In this document: piece by piece, positions 5,080 to 13,513 of the stretch
Position numbering within the stretch: position 1 is the first letter of the stretch
Layout: every line of letters begins with the position of its first letter
Origin: an uncultured bacterium
GTDB lineage: Bacteria; Patescibacteriota; Gracilibacteria; UBA4473
DNA: 14,855 nucleotides
Assembly: GCA_947311285.1 (NCBI GenBank)
Contig: CAMZKS010000088.1
Coordinates: 1-14,855, forward strand
Reading direction: 5' to 3'
Notes under the pieces: model-generated
The model's input: the letters and a program-made list of their open reading frames with translations, nothing else
Database searches by the model: none
What the model was told of the DNA's origin: nothing
Made by a program: the position numbers and the translations under genes

Positions 5080-7530
5080 CTAAACATCCAATCGCGCAAA
5101 GATTTCTTTCTCTACAAACTTTTTACTTCGTCCATGAGTAAGTCGTGAGATTTGCTTTAAGGCGGCCGCCATATCAGGATTCCCGGTTTCTAGATAAGGA
5201 TTCGCTGGTGTAATAGAGAACGGTTTAGACGGCTGAGTATCAATCGATAATTTCATAATCGCTTTATACTTATCCACGTTTACTAAATCTTGATCGGTAA
5301 AGGTTGGGGCCATCTCTTTAGCCATAATCTCGGCGTCCTGTGCCCCAATTTTATAACACATCATCGTCCCGACATTCCCTAAAATAGCATCTTTAAGGTT
5401 CACACCTTTCTTTTGCCCTGATGTATCAATCTGCGACATGTATTGATGAGCCACATTTAAACTTAAACGATATTTACGAGCCTCTGATAAAATCGATTCA
5501 ATGGAATCGGTTACATAATTCTGAAATTCATCGATGTACAAAAAGAAATCCGTTCGGGCCCCCTTCGTTTGTTTTTGACGTCGCAACGCTGCTGTTTGGA
5601 TTTTTGCCACAATAATAAGCCCAAGCAATTTAGAATTAAAGTCTCCCGTCATTCCTTTAGAAAGATTCATAAACAGAATTTTTTGATTATCCATCGCATC
5701 GGTAAAATCAAACGATGACTTTGTTTGCCCAATAATATTCCGAATCATTCCATTCGTGTAGAACTGACCAAACTTAGCCGCAAAGTAAGGAATAATTTCT
5801 TGTTTCTCTCTCGCTCCCGTTTTGGCCATTTGATTCGTCCAGAAGCTTTTTACTACCGGATTGGTAATATGCTTCACTTTTGTGCGTTGAAAGGCGTCAT
5901 CGGTAAACAAACGCATAATATCGGTAATAGCACCACCATTCGGATCGGCCATTAACGTTAATACACCATTTCTAAAGTAATCTTGAATCCGAGGCCCAAA
6001 AGTCTCTTCATCAAATAATTTAATCATCATGTTCATCGCATCCATCGCCACCATATCCTGTTCTTCTGGCGTTTCCGCTTCAAGCAAATTAAGTCCCATT
6101 GGCCGCTCTAAGTCAGACGGATCAAAGATAATCACATCATCTACCCGGTCTTTTGGCACAAACGGCAACAAGTCTTCAACCAGCGAGCCATGCGGATCAA
6201 TCACACAACACCCATCGCCATTCGCCATATCTTGTCGAATCATAGTTTGAAAAATCGAAGACTTTCCGGTTCCCGTTTGTCCAATTACATAAAAATGGCG
6301 AAAACGGTCTTCTCGTTTCATCCGTATTTCTGTTGTTTTGCCTCGATACGTATTATGCCCCAACAAAATACCTTCTTTAGGAATATTGTTTGGCGCTTGT
6401 ACGATTTTGTAATTCTGCCATTTAACCGACGGTACGTTGTTATATTTAATATGTGGAAAATGGAACATACTTGCTAATTCTTCTGTCGAAAGCAGTAATT
6501 TCTTGTGTGGCTTAAGCGGGTGTTCAAACTTGCGCCAAATAATATTTTTAATTAATCGACGAGAAGAAATGTGCCTTGTTGTACTAAAATTATTAAGCGT
6601 TGGTGTACCAAACTGTGCAAACGATGTCACGATATTGGTTAAGTTTGTTTTCGCTATCCGGATGTCTGGGCCAGAGGCCGCACAACGGACAATCGTTTCA
6701 TACCCAAATTTTTCCGATTTTTCTTCCATCGCTTTTGTCAGTTCTTGTGACTCGTTTGAGTCTTTCCCTTCATCTCCTCCACTCTCATCGCTCGCCCCTC
6801 TAAACATCATTGAAAAGAAACCCCCAAGCAATGCAACAGGGTTCCACCACGAAATTTTTGTTTTTCCACTACTTAAGGTTTTAGCCTCTTCTCGTACTTT
6901 ACTTTGCCAGTTTGAAGTAGCAGGGCGAACCATTAATTGAATAATCGCTGAGTTTCCTTTCTCGTCTGACGCTTGTGACAGGGCGTTCAAAACATTATTA
7001 ATAGGGTCTGTATTCTCAAATTTAGTATAACCTTTAAAAGGGTACGCAAACGGGCTACTGCCGGACAAATGCACTACTGCTTGCTTAGTTTTATCTGCAA
7101 ATACAATTGGAGTCTCGGTTTCAGCCACAATCGCATCTGAGTAAAACGACGTGATTTGTTTTTCTACTAAATCCTTAATATCTCGTGGGCACCCAACATA
7201 AAAATAAATTTGCCCATCAACCGCAATATATTCCAGCGACATAAAGTCCTGTCCTTTCCAATAACGATCCATATCCGAAGAATAAATACCTTGCAATGAA
7301 GCCAGCAAATCCTCTCCCACGCTCACTACTTTTCTAATTTCAGAAGTCTGGTCACGCTCACGCTCAAAATCGTCTTTTGAGTCTTTTTTAGGAATCGTAA
7401 CGTTCAAAAAAACAAAATCTAAACTCCGATTCACATTGTTTTTTCTTCTTAAAAAAAAGAAGAATAATAAAACCACAATGATCGCCATTGCTAAGGTAAT
7501 CGCTAATTTCAAAATTAATACAAAATCCAT
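5080..7530 (-). CDS. Membrane-anchored VirD4/TraC-like secretion ATPase
   Basis: An 816-residue protein from the ATG at 7530. Residues 3-27 form one membrane helix followed by RRK, so the rest should be cytoplasmic. Residues 30-400 form a large domain I cannot name beyond its resemblance to N-terminal regions of CPR type IV secretion-like proteins; it holds a linker rich in Ser, Asp and Glu near 245-275. The ATPase part has Walker A GQTGTGKS at 417-424, the strand CCVIDPHGSLVED after it, and Walker B FFLYIDEFQNY at about 662-672, as in the VirD4/TraD/TraC/VirB4 group that drives DNA or protein transport. A frame extension to TTG at 7575 would contain the promoter and is rejected. No pilus or other secretion genes lie nearby. 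Identity of the ATPase class is firm; the substrate is unknown. Confidence 0.88.
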   Translation of the reverse strand: MDFVLILKLAITLAMAIIVVLLFFFFLRRKNNVNRSLDFVFLNVTIPKKDSKDDFERERDQTSEIRKVVSVGEDLLASLQGIYSSDMDRYWKGQDFMSLEYIAVDGQIYFYVGCPRDIKDLVEKQITSFYSDAIVAETETPIVFADKTKQAVVHLSGSSPFAYPFKGYTKFENTDPINNVLNALSQASDEKGNSAIIQLMVRPATSNWQSKVREEAKTLSSGKTKISWWNPVALLGGFFSMMFRGASDESGGDEGKDSNESQELTKAMEEKSEKFGYETIVRCAASGPDIRIAKTNLTNIVTSFAQFGTPTLNNFSTTRHISSRRLIKNIIWRKFEHPLKPHKKLLLSTEELASMFHFPHIKYNNVPSVKWQNYKIVQAPNNIPKEGILLGHNTYRGKTTEIRMKREDRFRHFYVIGQTGTGKSSIFQTMIRQDMANGDGCCVIDPHGSLVEDLLPFVPKDRVDDVIIFDPSDLERPMGLNLLEAETPEEQDMVAMDAMNMMIKLFDEETFGPRIQDYFRNGVLTLMADPNGGAITDIMRLFTDDAFQRTKVKHITNPVVKSFWTNQMAKTGAREKQEIIPYFAAKFGQFYTNGMIRNIIGQTKSSFDFTDAMDNQKILFMNLSKGMTGDFNSKLLGLIIVAKIQTAALRRQKQTKGARTDFFLYIDEFQNYVTDSIESILSEARKYRLSLNVAHQYMSQIDTSGQKKGVNLKDAILGNVGTMMCYKIGAQDAEIMAKEMAPTFTDQDLVNVDKYKAIMKLSIDTQPSKPFSITPANPYLETGNPDMAAALKQISRLTHGRSKKFVEKEIFARLDV

Positions 7531-7537
7531 TCGGTCT

Positions 7538-7546
7538 ATTATAGCA
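7538..7546 (-). promoter_or_regulatory. Extended -10 promoter of the ATPase gene
   Basis: On the minus strand TG, one base, TATAAT is a perfect extended -10 element. Only seven bases separate it from the ATG at 7530, so transcription should begin at, or one base before, the start codon. No Shine-Dalgarno is present. Extended -10 promoters need no strong -35, and none is seen. Confidence 0.65.
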
Positions 7547-7612
7547 TACAAACCAAGTTTAATAAAATTCACCAAATAGGCGAGAGACCTAGATTATTTA
7601 CCATACAAAGTG

Positions 7613-7618
7613 TATAAT
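7613..7618 (+). promoter_or_regulatory. -10 box of the 7627 gene
   Basis: A perfect TATAAT lies eight bases before the ATG at 7627, predicting a leader of about two bases. I see no convincing -35 at 16-18 bases. It is divergent from the extended -10 of the ATPase gene, 67 bases away. Confidence 0.55.
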
Positions 7619-7626
7619 TAAGATAA

Positions 7627-7983
7627 ATGGAGGGATTTAACGAGGCTGAAAAGGAACTGCTACAGGCCTACGTAAAGACCTTTAGTGTTGATTTGGTGGA
7701 GACTATGACTGTTTTTACCGGACAGGTGCAAAATTGTTTTAAAACATTAAAATCCGATCCAAGCTTAGCAGAACAAGTATTAGAAGCTATTAACAACGCA
7801 CTACTAGAAGACGAAAACGAAAACTTAATTAACAACACTGCAGGGCTTATTTTAATTTTAGGCGAAACAGAAGTCGTTTATTCAAAATTTGATGAGTCAC
7901 AAAAATCTAAAATTGCGAATTTAATCAAACAACATAAAGATAATTGGACAACGTTTTTAAGGCAACAAGAACTTATTACTTAA
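7627..7983 (+). CDS. Small helical protein of unknown function
   Basis: I do not recognise this 118-residue protein. It has no signal peptide, membrane segment, cysteine cluster or catalytic motif. It is acidic in the middle (ALLEDENENLINN) and reads as a bundle of amphipathic helices: about 3-20, 21-45, 50-60, 64-82 and 88-113. One cysteine is present. A hydrophobic helix (TAGLILILGETEVVY) may form the core. The start is supported by TATAAT eight bases upstream. It shares a divergent promoter region with the secretion-type ATPase, so a linked role is possible but not shown. Its last eight bases overlap the convergent clpC stop. Base use is like that of its neighbours, and the frame is intact, so I take it as real. 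Confidence 0.72.
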   Translation: MEGFNEAEKELLQAYVKTFSVDLVETMTVFTGQVQNCFKTLKSDPSLAEQVLEAINNALLEDENENLINNTAGLILILGETEVVYSKFDESQKSKIANLIKQHKDNWTTFLRQQELIT

Positions 7984-10639
7984 CCGCACTAAACGTACAG
8001 ACATTATTTTTTGTATCGTGCCCTACTTGGTAAGAAGTGTTTTCTTTCAGGGTTCCGTTTACTAAACCTTCCACTAATGGATTTTCTAGACGATCTTGAA
8101 TCACACGTCGTACTTCACGCGCACCAAATTCGGGTTTATACGCCGCTTTAGCCAAAGCATTAAGCGTAGATCCACCGATCTTAATCGTCATCCCTTTAGT
8201 TTTTAAACGCTCACTAAACTCGGCAATTTGCAGCTTAATAATCGCTTTAATATGATTTTTATTAAGCGGCCGGAAAACCACCGTGCCATCTAAACGATTT
8301 ATAAACTCTGGGCTAAATTTTTGTTTTAATTCCTTCAAAACTTCAGTTTTCACTAAATCAAAATCATGTTCATGCATGGCTAAGCTTTTTTCATTTTCGG
8401 AAAATCCAATATTATTCGCTTCTTTTTGAAACTGTTTCGCCCCAATATTCGAAGTCATAATCAAAATCGTATTTTTGAAATTAACTTGCCGGCCTTTTCC
8501 ATCCGTCAACACCCCTTCATCTAAAATTTGTAGTAACATGTTGTGCACCTCTTTATGTGCTTTTTCAATCTCATCAAACAACACAATACTATAAGGTTTT
8601 TTTCTGACTTTTTCGGTTAACTCTCCGCCATCTTCGTGCCCAACATAACCGGCAGAAGCCCCCACCAAACGAGAACTGGTATGGCCGGAGGAAAACTCAG
8701 ACATATCAATTTTAATCAGTGCCTTATCATCATGATAAACTTGTTTCGCTAACTGTTTTACTAATTCTGTTTTCCCCACTCCTGTTGGCCCCATTAACAT
8801 AAAGGCTCCTAATGGACGCTTAGGATTACTTAACCCAACCCGTGAACGACGAATCGCCTTCGTTACCGTTTCAATCGCTTCATCTTGTCCTAAAATATGC
8901 CCCCCTAAATCTTTCTCCAGCGTTTTAAGAGCCCCCCACTCAGTGCTAATCAAAGCCGACGTCGGAATACCCGTCATTTGGTTAATCACCTTCGCCACCG
9001 TTGGCACATCTACTGTTTGAATTTTTTTCGGATCAACTTTTTGTTGTTTCAACTTCAAAATTGCTGCCTCAACTTCTTGTTGTTCTTGATGTAAATCATT
9101 CGCTTTTTGATAATTCTGGTTCACAACTGCGTTTTCTTTTTTCTTTTGAATATCAGAAATTTTCTTTCGTAAATCACGCACTTCTTTTCCGTTTTTACGA
9201 TTCATGATCGATTTAGACGCACACGCTTCATCTAGAATATCAAATGCCTTATCAGGCAAGAAACGTTCAGTAATATAACGTGCTGATAGGTTAACAGACA
9301 TAGCTATTGCTTCATTACTAATTTTAACGCTGTGGTATTTCTCATAGCTTGGTTTTACCCCTCTTAAAATTTCAATCGCTTCATCAATACTTGGCTCCGG
9401 AACTTCAACCCCCTGAAAACGGCGAGTTAACGCGGCATCTTTCTCAATATATTTTTGAAATTCATCGTGCGTAGTGGCTCCTATTACCTGAATCAAGCCT
9501 CGTGACAACGCAGGTTTCAAAATATTTGCTGCATCGAGCGTCCCTTCGGCGCTCCCTGCGCCAATAATAGTATGCAACTCATCAATAAACAAAATGACTT
9601 CATTTTCTGCATCTGTCGCTTCTTCTATAATACGTTTTAGACGTTCTTCAAACTCACCGCGATACTTGGTTCCCGCCACTAAGTTAGCCATAGAAAGCGA
9701 TAACACCCGTTTATCCAATAAACTATCAGGCACTTGTCCCTCGGCAATTCGTTGCGCTAACCCTTCAACAATAGCTGTCTTACCCACCCCTGGATCCCCC
9801 AGTAATACGGGATTATTTTTAGTTTTACGACATAAAATTTGCACCATTCGGTCAATCTCTTTTTGTCGGCCAATAATTTTATCTATTTTACCCGCGAAAG
9901 CCGCATCGGTGTAATCTGTACAAAAGTAGTCTAAAGCTAATTTTTTCTTACTCGCCGCGTCCTGACGACGATTCTGCATTTGGTCTTCCATCGCATCCTG
10001 ATCCATATCGCCTCCTACTATTGGCATTTGCCCGCCTGCGCCGCCGCGTTCTACAAATAAGCCCGCTAAAACTCCTTGCAACCCATTTAGAAAATTATCA
10101 ATTTGTGTGGCATTTGGAGCCGCCAAGGTTGGAGCATTCGTCGTTACACCAGCCGCATCGGCTTCTGCTTTCTGTTTATCCGTTTGTTTGAATAGATTTT
10201 CTAAATATTCACTCAAATGCGTCGGACGCACCATCAGCGCTTCTAATATATGATTCGCTCCAGAGTTTGTTTGTTTTAGCAATGCGTACAAAATATGCTC
10301 TGAATCAACCATTGTGTGATTAAAATCGAGTGCTGTTTGTGCTGCCACCTCAATTGCTCGTTGCCCAAAAGTAGAAAGTATATTTTCGGTTGCCTCACTT
10401 TCGCTCTCTTCGCTAACAGGATTTTTTAATTCTTCCGCCAATCGAAACGCGTTTTCATAGTTAACGCCAAAATTTCTTAAAATAGAGCCCCCAAGTGATT
10501 TTGGTTGCCGCAAAACTCCTAGTAATAAGTGCTGGGTTTGTATTTGCGCTTCGTCTAATTTTTTCATCTCTTCCTGCGCTAAAATAATAGTATTTTTGGC
10601 AAAGTGCGTAAACGAATCAAAATGTGAATTACTGCTCAT
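7976..10639 (-). CDS. clpC: AAA+ unfoldase ClpC
   Basis: This Hsp100 ATPase unfolds proteins and feeds them to ClpP. Order: double Clp-N repeat at 8-150; a long linker at 151-235 rich in Ala, Gly, Met, Asp and Gln; D1 with Walker A GDPGVGKT at 281-288 and Walker B VILFIDE at 348-354; a UVR-like coiled-coil middle region at about 490-535; D2 with Walker A GPTGVGKT at 617-624, Walker B IVLFDE at 685-690, and Arg-finger region NRLD at 781-784; then the small C-terminal domain. The tripeptide IGF at 744-746 is the loop that docks on ClpP, so ClpC rather than ClpB is supported. At 887 residues it is longer than the usual 810-850, mostly because of the linker. All ATPase residues look intact. It is a single gene, without ctsR, mcsA or mcsB next to it. 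Confidence 0.96.
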   Translation of the reverse strand: MSSNSHFDSFTHFAKNTIILAQEEMKKLDEAQIQTQHLLLGVLRQPKSLGGSILRNFGVNYENAFRLAEELKNPVSEESESEATENILSTFGQRAIEVAAQTALDFNHTMVDSEHILYALLKQTNSGANHILEALMVRPTHLSEYLENLFKQTDKQKAEADAAGVTTNAPTLAAPNATQIDNFLNGLQGVLAGLFVERGGAGGQMPIVGGDMDQDAMEDQMQNRRQDAASKKKLALDYFCTDYTDAAFAGKIDKIIGRQKEIDRMVQILCRKTKNNPVLLGDPGVGKTAIVEGLAQRIAEGQVPDSLLDKRVLSLSMANLVAGTKYRGEFEERLKRIIEEATDAENEVILFIDELHTIIGAGSAEGTLDAANILKPALSRGLIQVIGATTHDEFQKYIEKDAALTRRFQGVEVPEPSIDEAIEILRGVKPSYEKYHSVKISNEAIAMSVNLSARYITERFLPDKAFDILDEACASKSIMNRKNGKEVRDLRKKISDIQKKKENAVVNQNYQKANDLHQEQQEVEAAILKLKQQKVDPKKIQTVDVPTVAKVINQMTGIPTSALISTEWGALKTLEKDLGGHILGQDEAIETVTKAIRRSRVGLSNPKRPLGAFMLMGPTGVGKTELVKQLAKQVYHDDKALIKIDMSEFSSGHTSSRLVGASAGYVGHEDGGELTEKVRKKPYSIVLFDEIEKAHKEVHNMLLQILDEGVLTDGKGRQVNFKNTILIMTSNIGAKQFQKEANNIGFSENEKSLAMHEHDFDLVKTEVLKELKQKFSPEFINRLDGTVVFRPLNKNHIKAIIKLQIAEFSERLKTKGMTIKIGGSTLNALAKAAYKPEFGAREVRRVIQDRLENPLVEGLVNGTLKENTSYQVGHDTKNNVCTFSAVK

Positions 10640-10666
10640 TTTTTAAAGTGGATATTCTATCGTACA

Positions 10667-10694
10667 ACTATACGAAAAAGACGACTTATAGCAA
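10667..10694 (-). promoter_or_regulatory. Candidate promoter of clpC
   Basis: On the minus strand TTGCTA (10694-10689), 16 bases, TATAGT (10672-10667) is the best pair. A second -10 candidate, TAGAAT (10659-10654), lies closer to the ATG. No CIRCE or CtsR-like inverted repeat is visible, so I see no sign of the usual heat-shock repressors. The rest of the 173-base gap before the next gene shows only AT-rich sequence and that gene's own -10 box. Confidence 0.45.
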
Positions 10695-10797
10695 GACTAC
10701 TTAAGTTGCTAAAACCCAACAAACGTGGAGAAGTGCCTTTTGTGAGAAAGGAAACAAATTTCTAGATAAAAGACTTTTGTTTTTATTTTTTAGTGTC

Positions 10798-10803
10798 TAA
10801 AAT
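10798..10803 (+). promoter_or_regulatory. -10 box of the FtsL-like gene
   Basis: TAAAAT ends nine bases before the ATG at 10813, preceded at 17 bases by a T-rich TTTTGT (10775-10780). The predicted leader is about three bases. No Shine-Dalgarno is present. Confidence 0.45.
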
Positions 10804-10812
10804 GAATATGAT

Positions 10813-11163
10813 ATGCTGATACCCAAGCGCTATCGTTTAAGCTTACTAGCCAGAAGAACGCAACAAATGCTGTTCGGATTGCTAATTTCTTTAGCGTTAA
10901 CACTTTTTATCGCTCAACTCTTTGTAATGAATCATTTAGCTATGTCTGGCTATGTCTTAACAAAGGAACTAGCCCTGCGATCAAAGTTAACCGACCGACA
11001 TGAGAAACTAGACGCCGCTATTGCGAAAGTACAAACCCAAGAGTTCGTTTATAAGATCAGTCAAAAGGAGCTACTCGTCGCCAAAAATAGTCAACGCTTT
11101 GTAATGGTGCCTAATCGTTACACCGCTCAAAAAGAAGCAAGAAGCACTCAACATTTTCAGTAG
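10813..11163 (+). CDS. FtsL/DivIC-like bitopic coiled-coil protein
   Basis: A 116-residue protein with a basic N-terminus (KRYR, RR), one membrane helix at about 19-39, and a charged coiled-coil stretch at about 48-78, so the C-terminal part should be extracytoplasmic. It ends with VMVPNRY and a polar tail. Size, topology and the GYVL-coiled coil-VP pattern resemble FtsL and the septum-formation-initiator proteins, which link the division machinery to FtsQ and FtsI/FtsW. Sequence in this family is poorly conserved, so the call rests on architecture. There are no mraW/mraZ or murein genes beside it as would be expected for ftsL. The ATG is supported by TAAAAT nine bases upstream; an earlier ATG at 10802 meets a stop after five codons. 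Confidence 0.55.
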   Translation: MLIPKRYRLSLLARRTQQMLFGLLISLALTLFIAQLFVMNHLAMSGYVLTKELALRSKLTDRHEKLDAAIAKVQTQEFVYKISQKELLVAKNSQRFVMVPNRYTAQKEARSTQHFQ

Positions 11164-11195
11164 TCTTACTTTCATAGAACTTAAAGCCCTTCAAC

Positions 11196-12095
11196 ATGGA
11201 TTTTGGCACAAACCTCTGGCGTAATGGGGAATTAATTAAAAGCAAGGAGGCAAAAATATCTCTTATAAACCACGCGCTTCATTATGGAAGTGGCGTCTTT
11301 GAAGGGATTCGTTGCTATAAAACAGAACGCGGCACTGCAGTATTCCGTTTAAAAGAACATATGGAGCGTTTGCACTACTCTGCTAGTGTATTAGAAATCA
11401 AAATTCCACACACGGTTGAGGCCCTTAGCCATGCCACGCTTGAAGTACTAGCCGCTAACAAACTAGAATCTGGCTACATTCGGCCCGTTGCCTGTTTTGG
11501 AGAAAACAAAATGGGACTTAACCCTCATGGCGCCGACATTGAAGTCTTTATTGCCGCTTGGGCGTGGGGGAAATATTTATCAGACGACCCGATTACGGTT
11601 GGAACCTCGCCTTGGATTCGAATTCACCCCAAATCACTACAGGCCGATGCAAAAATTAATGGCCATTACGTAAACTCAATTATGTCATCGCAGTGGGCCA
11701 GTAACAATAATTACCAAGAAGCCTTACTACTTGATTACAACGGCAATTTAGCCGAAGGACCTGGTGAAAACTTATTCATTATAAAAGACGGTGTGATGTA
11801 CACGCCAAAACTTGGCACTATTTTAAATGGAATTACCCGATCTACTATTATGCAGTTAGCCGTTGATGAACTGGGAGTTAAAACGGTTGAAAAAACCTTA
11901 GTACCAGAAGATTTACTCAACGCCGACGAAGCGTTTTTTACTGGAACGGCGGCCGAAGTTACGATTTTAAAATCAATTGATGGCTCTCAAATTGGCGACC
12001 AATCAAACGATATTAGTAATAAGTTGAAACAACTTTATGCCGACGTGGTGGAAGGTCGTGTGAGCAAATACGACGATTGGTTGAGTTACGTTTAA
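11196..12095 (+). CDS. ilvE: Branched-chain amino acid aminotransferase
   Basis: This PLP enzyme of fold type IV interconverts leucine, isoleucine and valine with their 2-oxo acids, using glutamate/2-oxoglutarate. The 299-residue length is normal. It shows HYGSGVFEGIRCY at 29-41, the EHMERL motif at 54-59, the Schiff-base lysine K153 in DAKINGHYVNS, and the signature EGPGENLFIIKDG at 187-199 followed by TPKLGTILNGITR with its phosphate-binding glycine and threonine. FTGTAAEVT near 249-257 binds the cofactor phosphate. All expected residues are present. D-amino acid transaminase and aminodeoxychorismate lyase are related, but the EGIRCY and GPGENLF forms fit BCAT best. It lies 32 bases after the FtsL-like gene on the same strand and could be cotranscribed. 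No Shine-Dalgarno is seen. No other ilv or leu gene is in the window. Confidence 0.93.
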   Translation: MDFGTNLWRNGELIKSKEAKISLINHALHYGSGVFEGIRCYKTERGTAVFRLKEHMERLHYSASVLEIKIPHTVEALSHATLEVLAANKLESGYIRPVACFGENKMGLNPHGADIEVFIAAWAWGKYLSDDPITVGTSPWIRIHPKSLQADAKINGHYVNSIMSSQWASNNNYQEALLLDYNGNLAEGPGENLFIIKDGVMYTPKLGTILNGITRSTIMQLAVDELGVKTVEKTLVPEDLLNADEAFFTGTAAEVTILKSIDGSQIGDQSNDISNKLKQLYADVVEGRVSKYDDWLSYV

Positions 12096-12148
12096 ATCAT
12101 CTCCACCTTACAGGCCTGTCTCTCTTTAATAAAAGATTAGGGAAATAA

Positions 12149-12349
12149 TCAAAATAAGCTTCCAAACGCACGATCCAAAGCGCGAAGAGTCAGCGTCCTC
12201 TCGTCTCTTTCGCTAATAGCCGCTGCCAAACGCTGTGCGTAAAGCCTTGCCAATAAATCCGACTCCGGCGGGACAGGGACAGTCTTTTCTATCCCCGGAA
12301 GCTTCAAACCACACGGCCTCTCAATACGCTCAAGTCCTCCATCAGCCAT
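12149..12349 (-). CDS. Doubtful small protein gene
   Basis: A 66-codon frame from ATG 12349 to TGA, standing alone in a 316-base gap between ilvE and ychF. The product has a proline- and glycine-rich first half (around KLPGIEKTVPVPPES) and an amphipathic, arginine-rich helix in the second (LLARLYAQRLAAAISERDER). No family is recognised. For: protein-like composition, a start near the upstream edge, and a base composition visibly more GC-rich than the AT-rich flanks. Against: TGA is not used by the recognised genes here, and neither a Shine-Dalgarno nor a convincing promoter is present. It may be real, a remnant of a transferred gene, or chance. Between ilvE and this frame lies the ten-base palindrome ACAGGCCTGT at 12110-12119. 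Confidence 0.45.
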   Translation of the reverse strand: MADGGLERIERPCGLKLPGIEKTVPVPPESDLLARLYAQRLAAAISERDERTLTLRALDRAFGSLF

Positions 12350-12411
12350 AATTCAAAATTAATGTTGTTCTCAACTTTAAAGAACAAAAAAAGTATTCGC
12401 AAGTATTTTTC

Positions 12412-13506
12412 TTAATTATTAAATTTAAAGTGCATCACATCACCATCTTTCACTATGTACGTTTTACCTTCTAATCGCATTTTACCGGCGTCTTTCGCAC
12501 CGGCTTCACCTCCAGCCGCAATAAAGTCGTCATAAGCAATCACGTCCGCTTTAATAAAGCCTTTTTCAAAGTCGGTATGAATTTCACCCGCCGCCTGTGG
12601 TGCAGACGCTCCGACACGAATAGTCCAGGCCCGTACTTCCGTCACTCCAGCCGTAAAGTAACTCTGCAAATCAAGTAGTTTGAAACACGCGTGAATGAGA
12701 TTTTCTAAACCAGAATTTTTGGCACCAATAGATTCTAAAAATTCAACAGCATCTTCATCGCTTAGCTCGGCTAGCTCGGCTTCGATCTGTGCACAAATTG
12801 GTACTACTGGCACACCCTCTGGCGCGTTCACCTTTTTAGCAAAAGCGTCAGTGTCAAAATTGGCAAACTTATCTTCTGACGTATTCGCCACAATCAAAAA
12901 CTTTTTACTGGTCAACATTTGATACAAACGCGCTCGCAACGCTTCTTCTTCCGTTAGTTCCACGGTGTTCGCCAATTTTTCATTTTCTAAAGCCTCCTTA
13001 AATCGAGTTAGTAAATCCAAGTCTAACTTAGCCTCCTTATCACCCGTTTTGCCTTTACGGCTTACTTTCTCAATTTGCCTCTCCACTGATTCTAGATCCG
13101 CCAAAATAAGTTCTGTCAGAATCACTCCAAAATCTTGGCCCGGATCAACCTTCCCTGAGACATGGTGAATGTCATCATTTTCAAAATCCCGAAGCACATG
13201 CGCAATCGCATTACACTCTCGGATGTGACTCAGGAATTTATTCCCTAAGCCCTCCCCCTTACTCGCACCTTCAACGAGACCCGCAATGTCCACAAACTCT
13301 ACGGTTGAATATTGCACTTTTTCTGGTTTCACAATTTTGGCCAGCTGGCCTAAGCGTTTATCCGGTACTGGCACTAAACCTACATTTGGCTCAATGGTAC
13401 AAAACGGAAAATTCGCCGCTTCAGCCTGCGCTGATTTGGTTAACGCGTTAAATAGCGTTGATTTTCCTACGTTTGGGAGACCGACAATTCCAATTTTCAA
13501 ATTCAT
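12412..13506 (-). CDS. ychF: Ribosome-binding ATPase YchF
   Basis: YchF (OLA1 family) is an Obg-related P-loop protein that prefers ATP over GTP and binds ribosomes. The 364-residue length is standard. Elements: G1 loop GLPNVGKST at 9-17, G2/effector region around NFPFCTIEPNVGLVPVPD, G3 DIAGLVEGASKGEGLGNKF at about 73-91, then a coiled-coil insertion, and NTSE in place of the NKxD of true GTPases, which explains ATP preference. The C-terminal TGS domain ends in the family hallmark KDGDVMHFKFNN. The ATG at 13506 lies seven bases after a TACTAT -10 box whose -35 is GTGACA, so the message is predicted to be leaderless or to have one extra base. It is divergent from rpsU, another translation gene. 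Confidence 0.97.
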   Translation of the reverse strand: MNLKIGIVGLPNVGKSTLFNALTKSAQAEAANFPFCTIEPNVGLVPVPDKRLGQLAKIVKPEKVQYSTVEFVDIAGLVEGASKGEGLGNKFLSHIRECNAIAHVLRDFENDDIHHVSGKVDPGQDFGVILTELILADLESVERQIEKVSRKGKTGDKEAKLDLDLLTRFKEALENEKLANTVELTEEEALRARLYQMLTSKKFLIVANTSEDKFANFDTDAFAKKVNAPEGVPVVPICAQIEAELAELSDEDAVEFLESIGAKNSGLENLIHACFKLLDLQSYFTAGVTEVRAWTIRVGASAPQAAGEIHTDFEKGFIKADVIAYDDFIAAGGEAGAKDAGKMRLEGKTYIVKDGDVMHFKFNN

Positions 13507-13513
13507 CCTGGTG

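Noticed and set aside
6437..6940. 167-codon plus-strand frame opposite the ATPase gene
   Set aside because: It is the antisense of a well-supported coding region, with a composition typical of a shadow frame and no promoter or ribosome-binding site.
7531..7575. Upstream extension of the ATPase to TTG 7575
   Set aside because: The extension contains the perfect extended -10 box, and no Shine-Dalgarno precedes the TTG. The ATG at 7530 directly begins the membrane helix.
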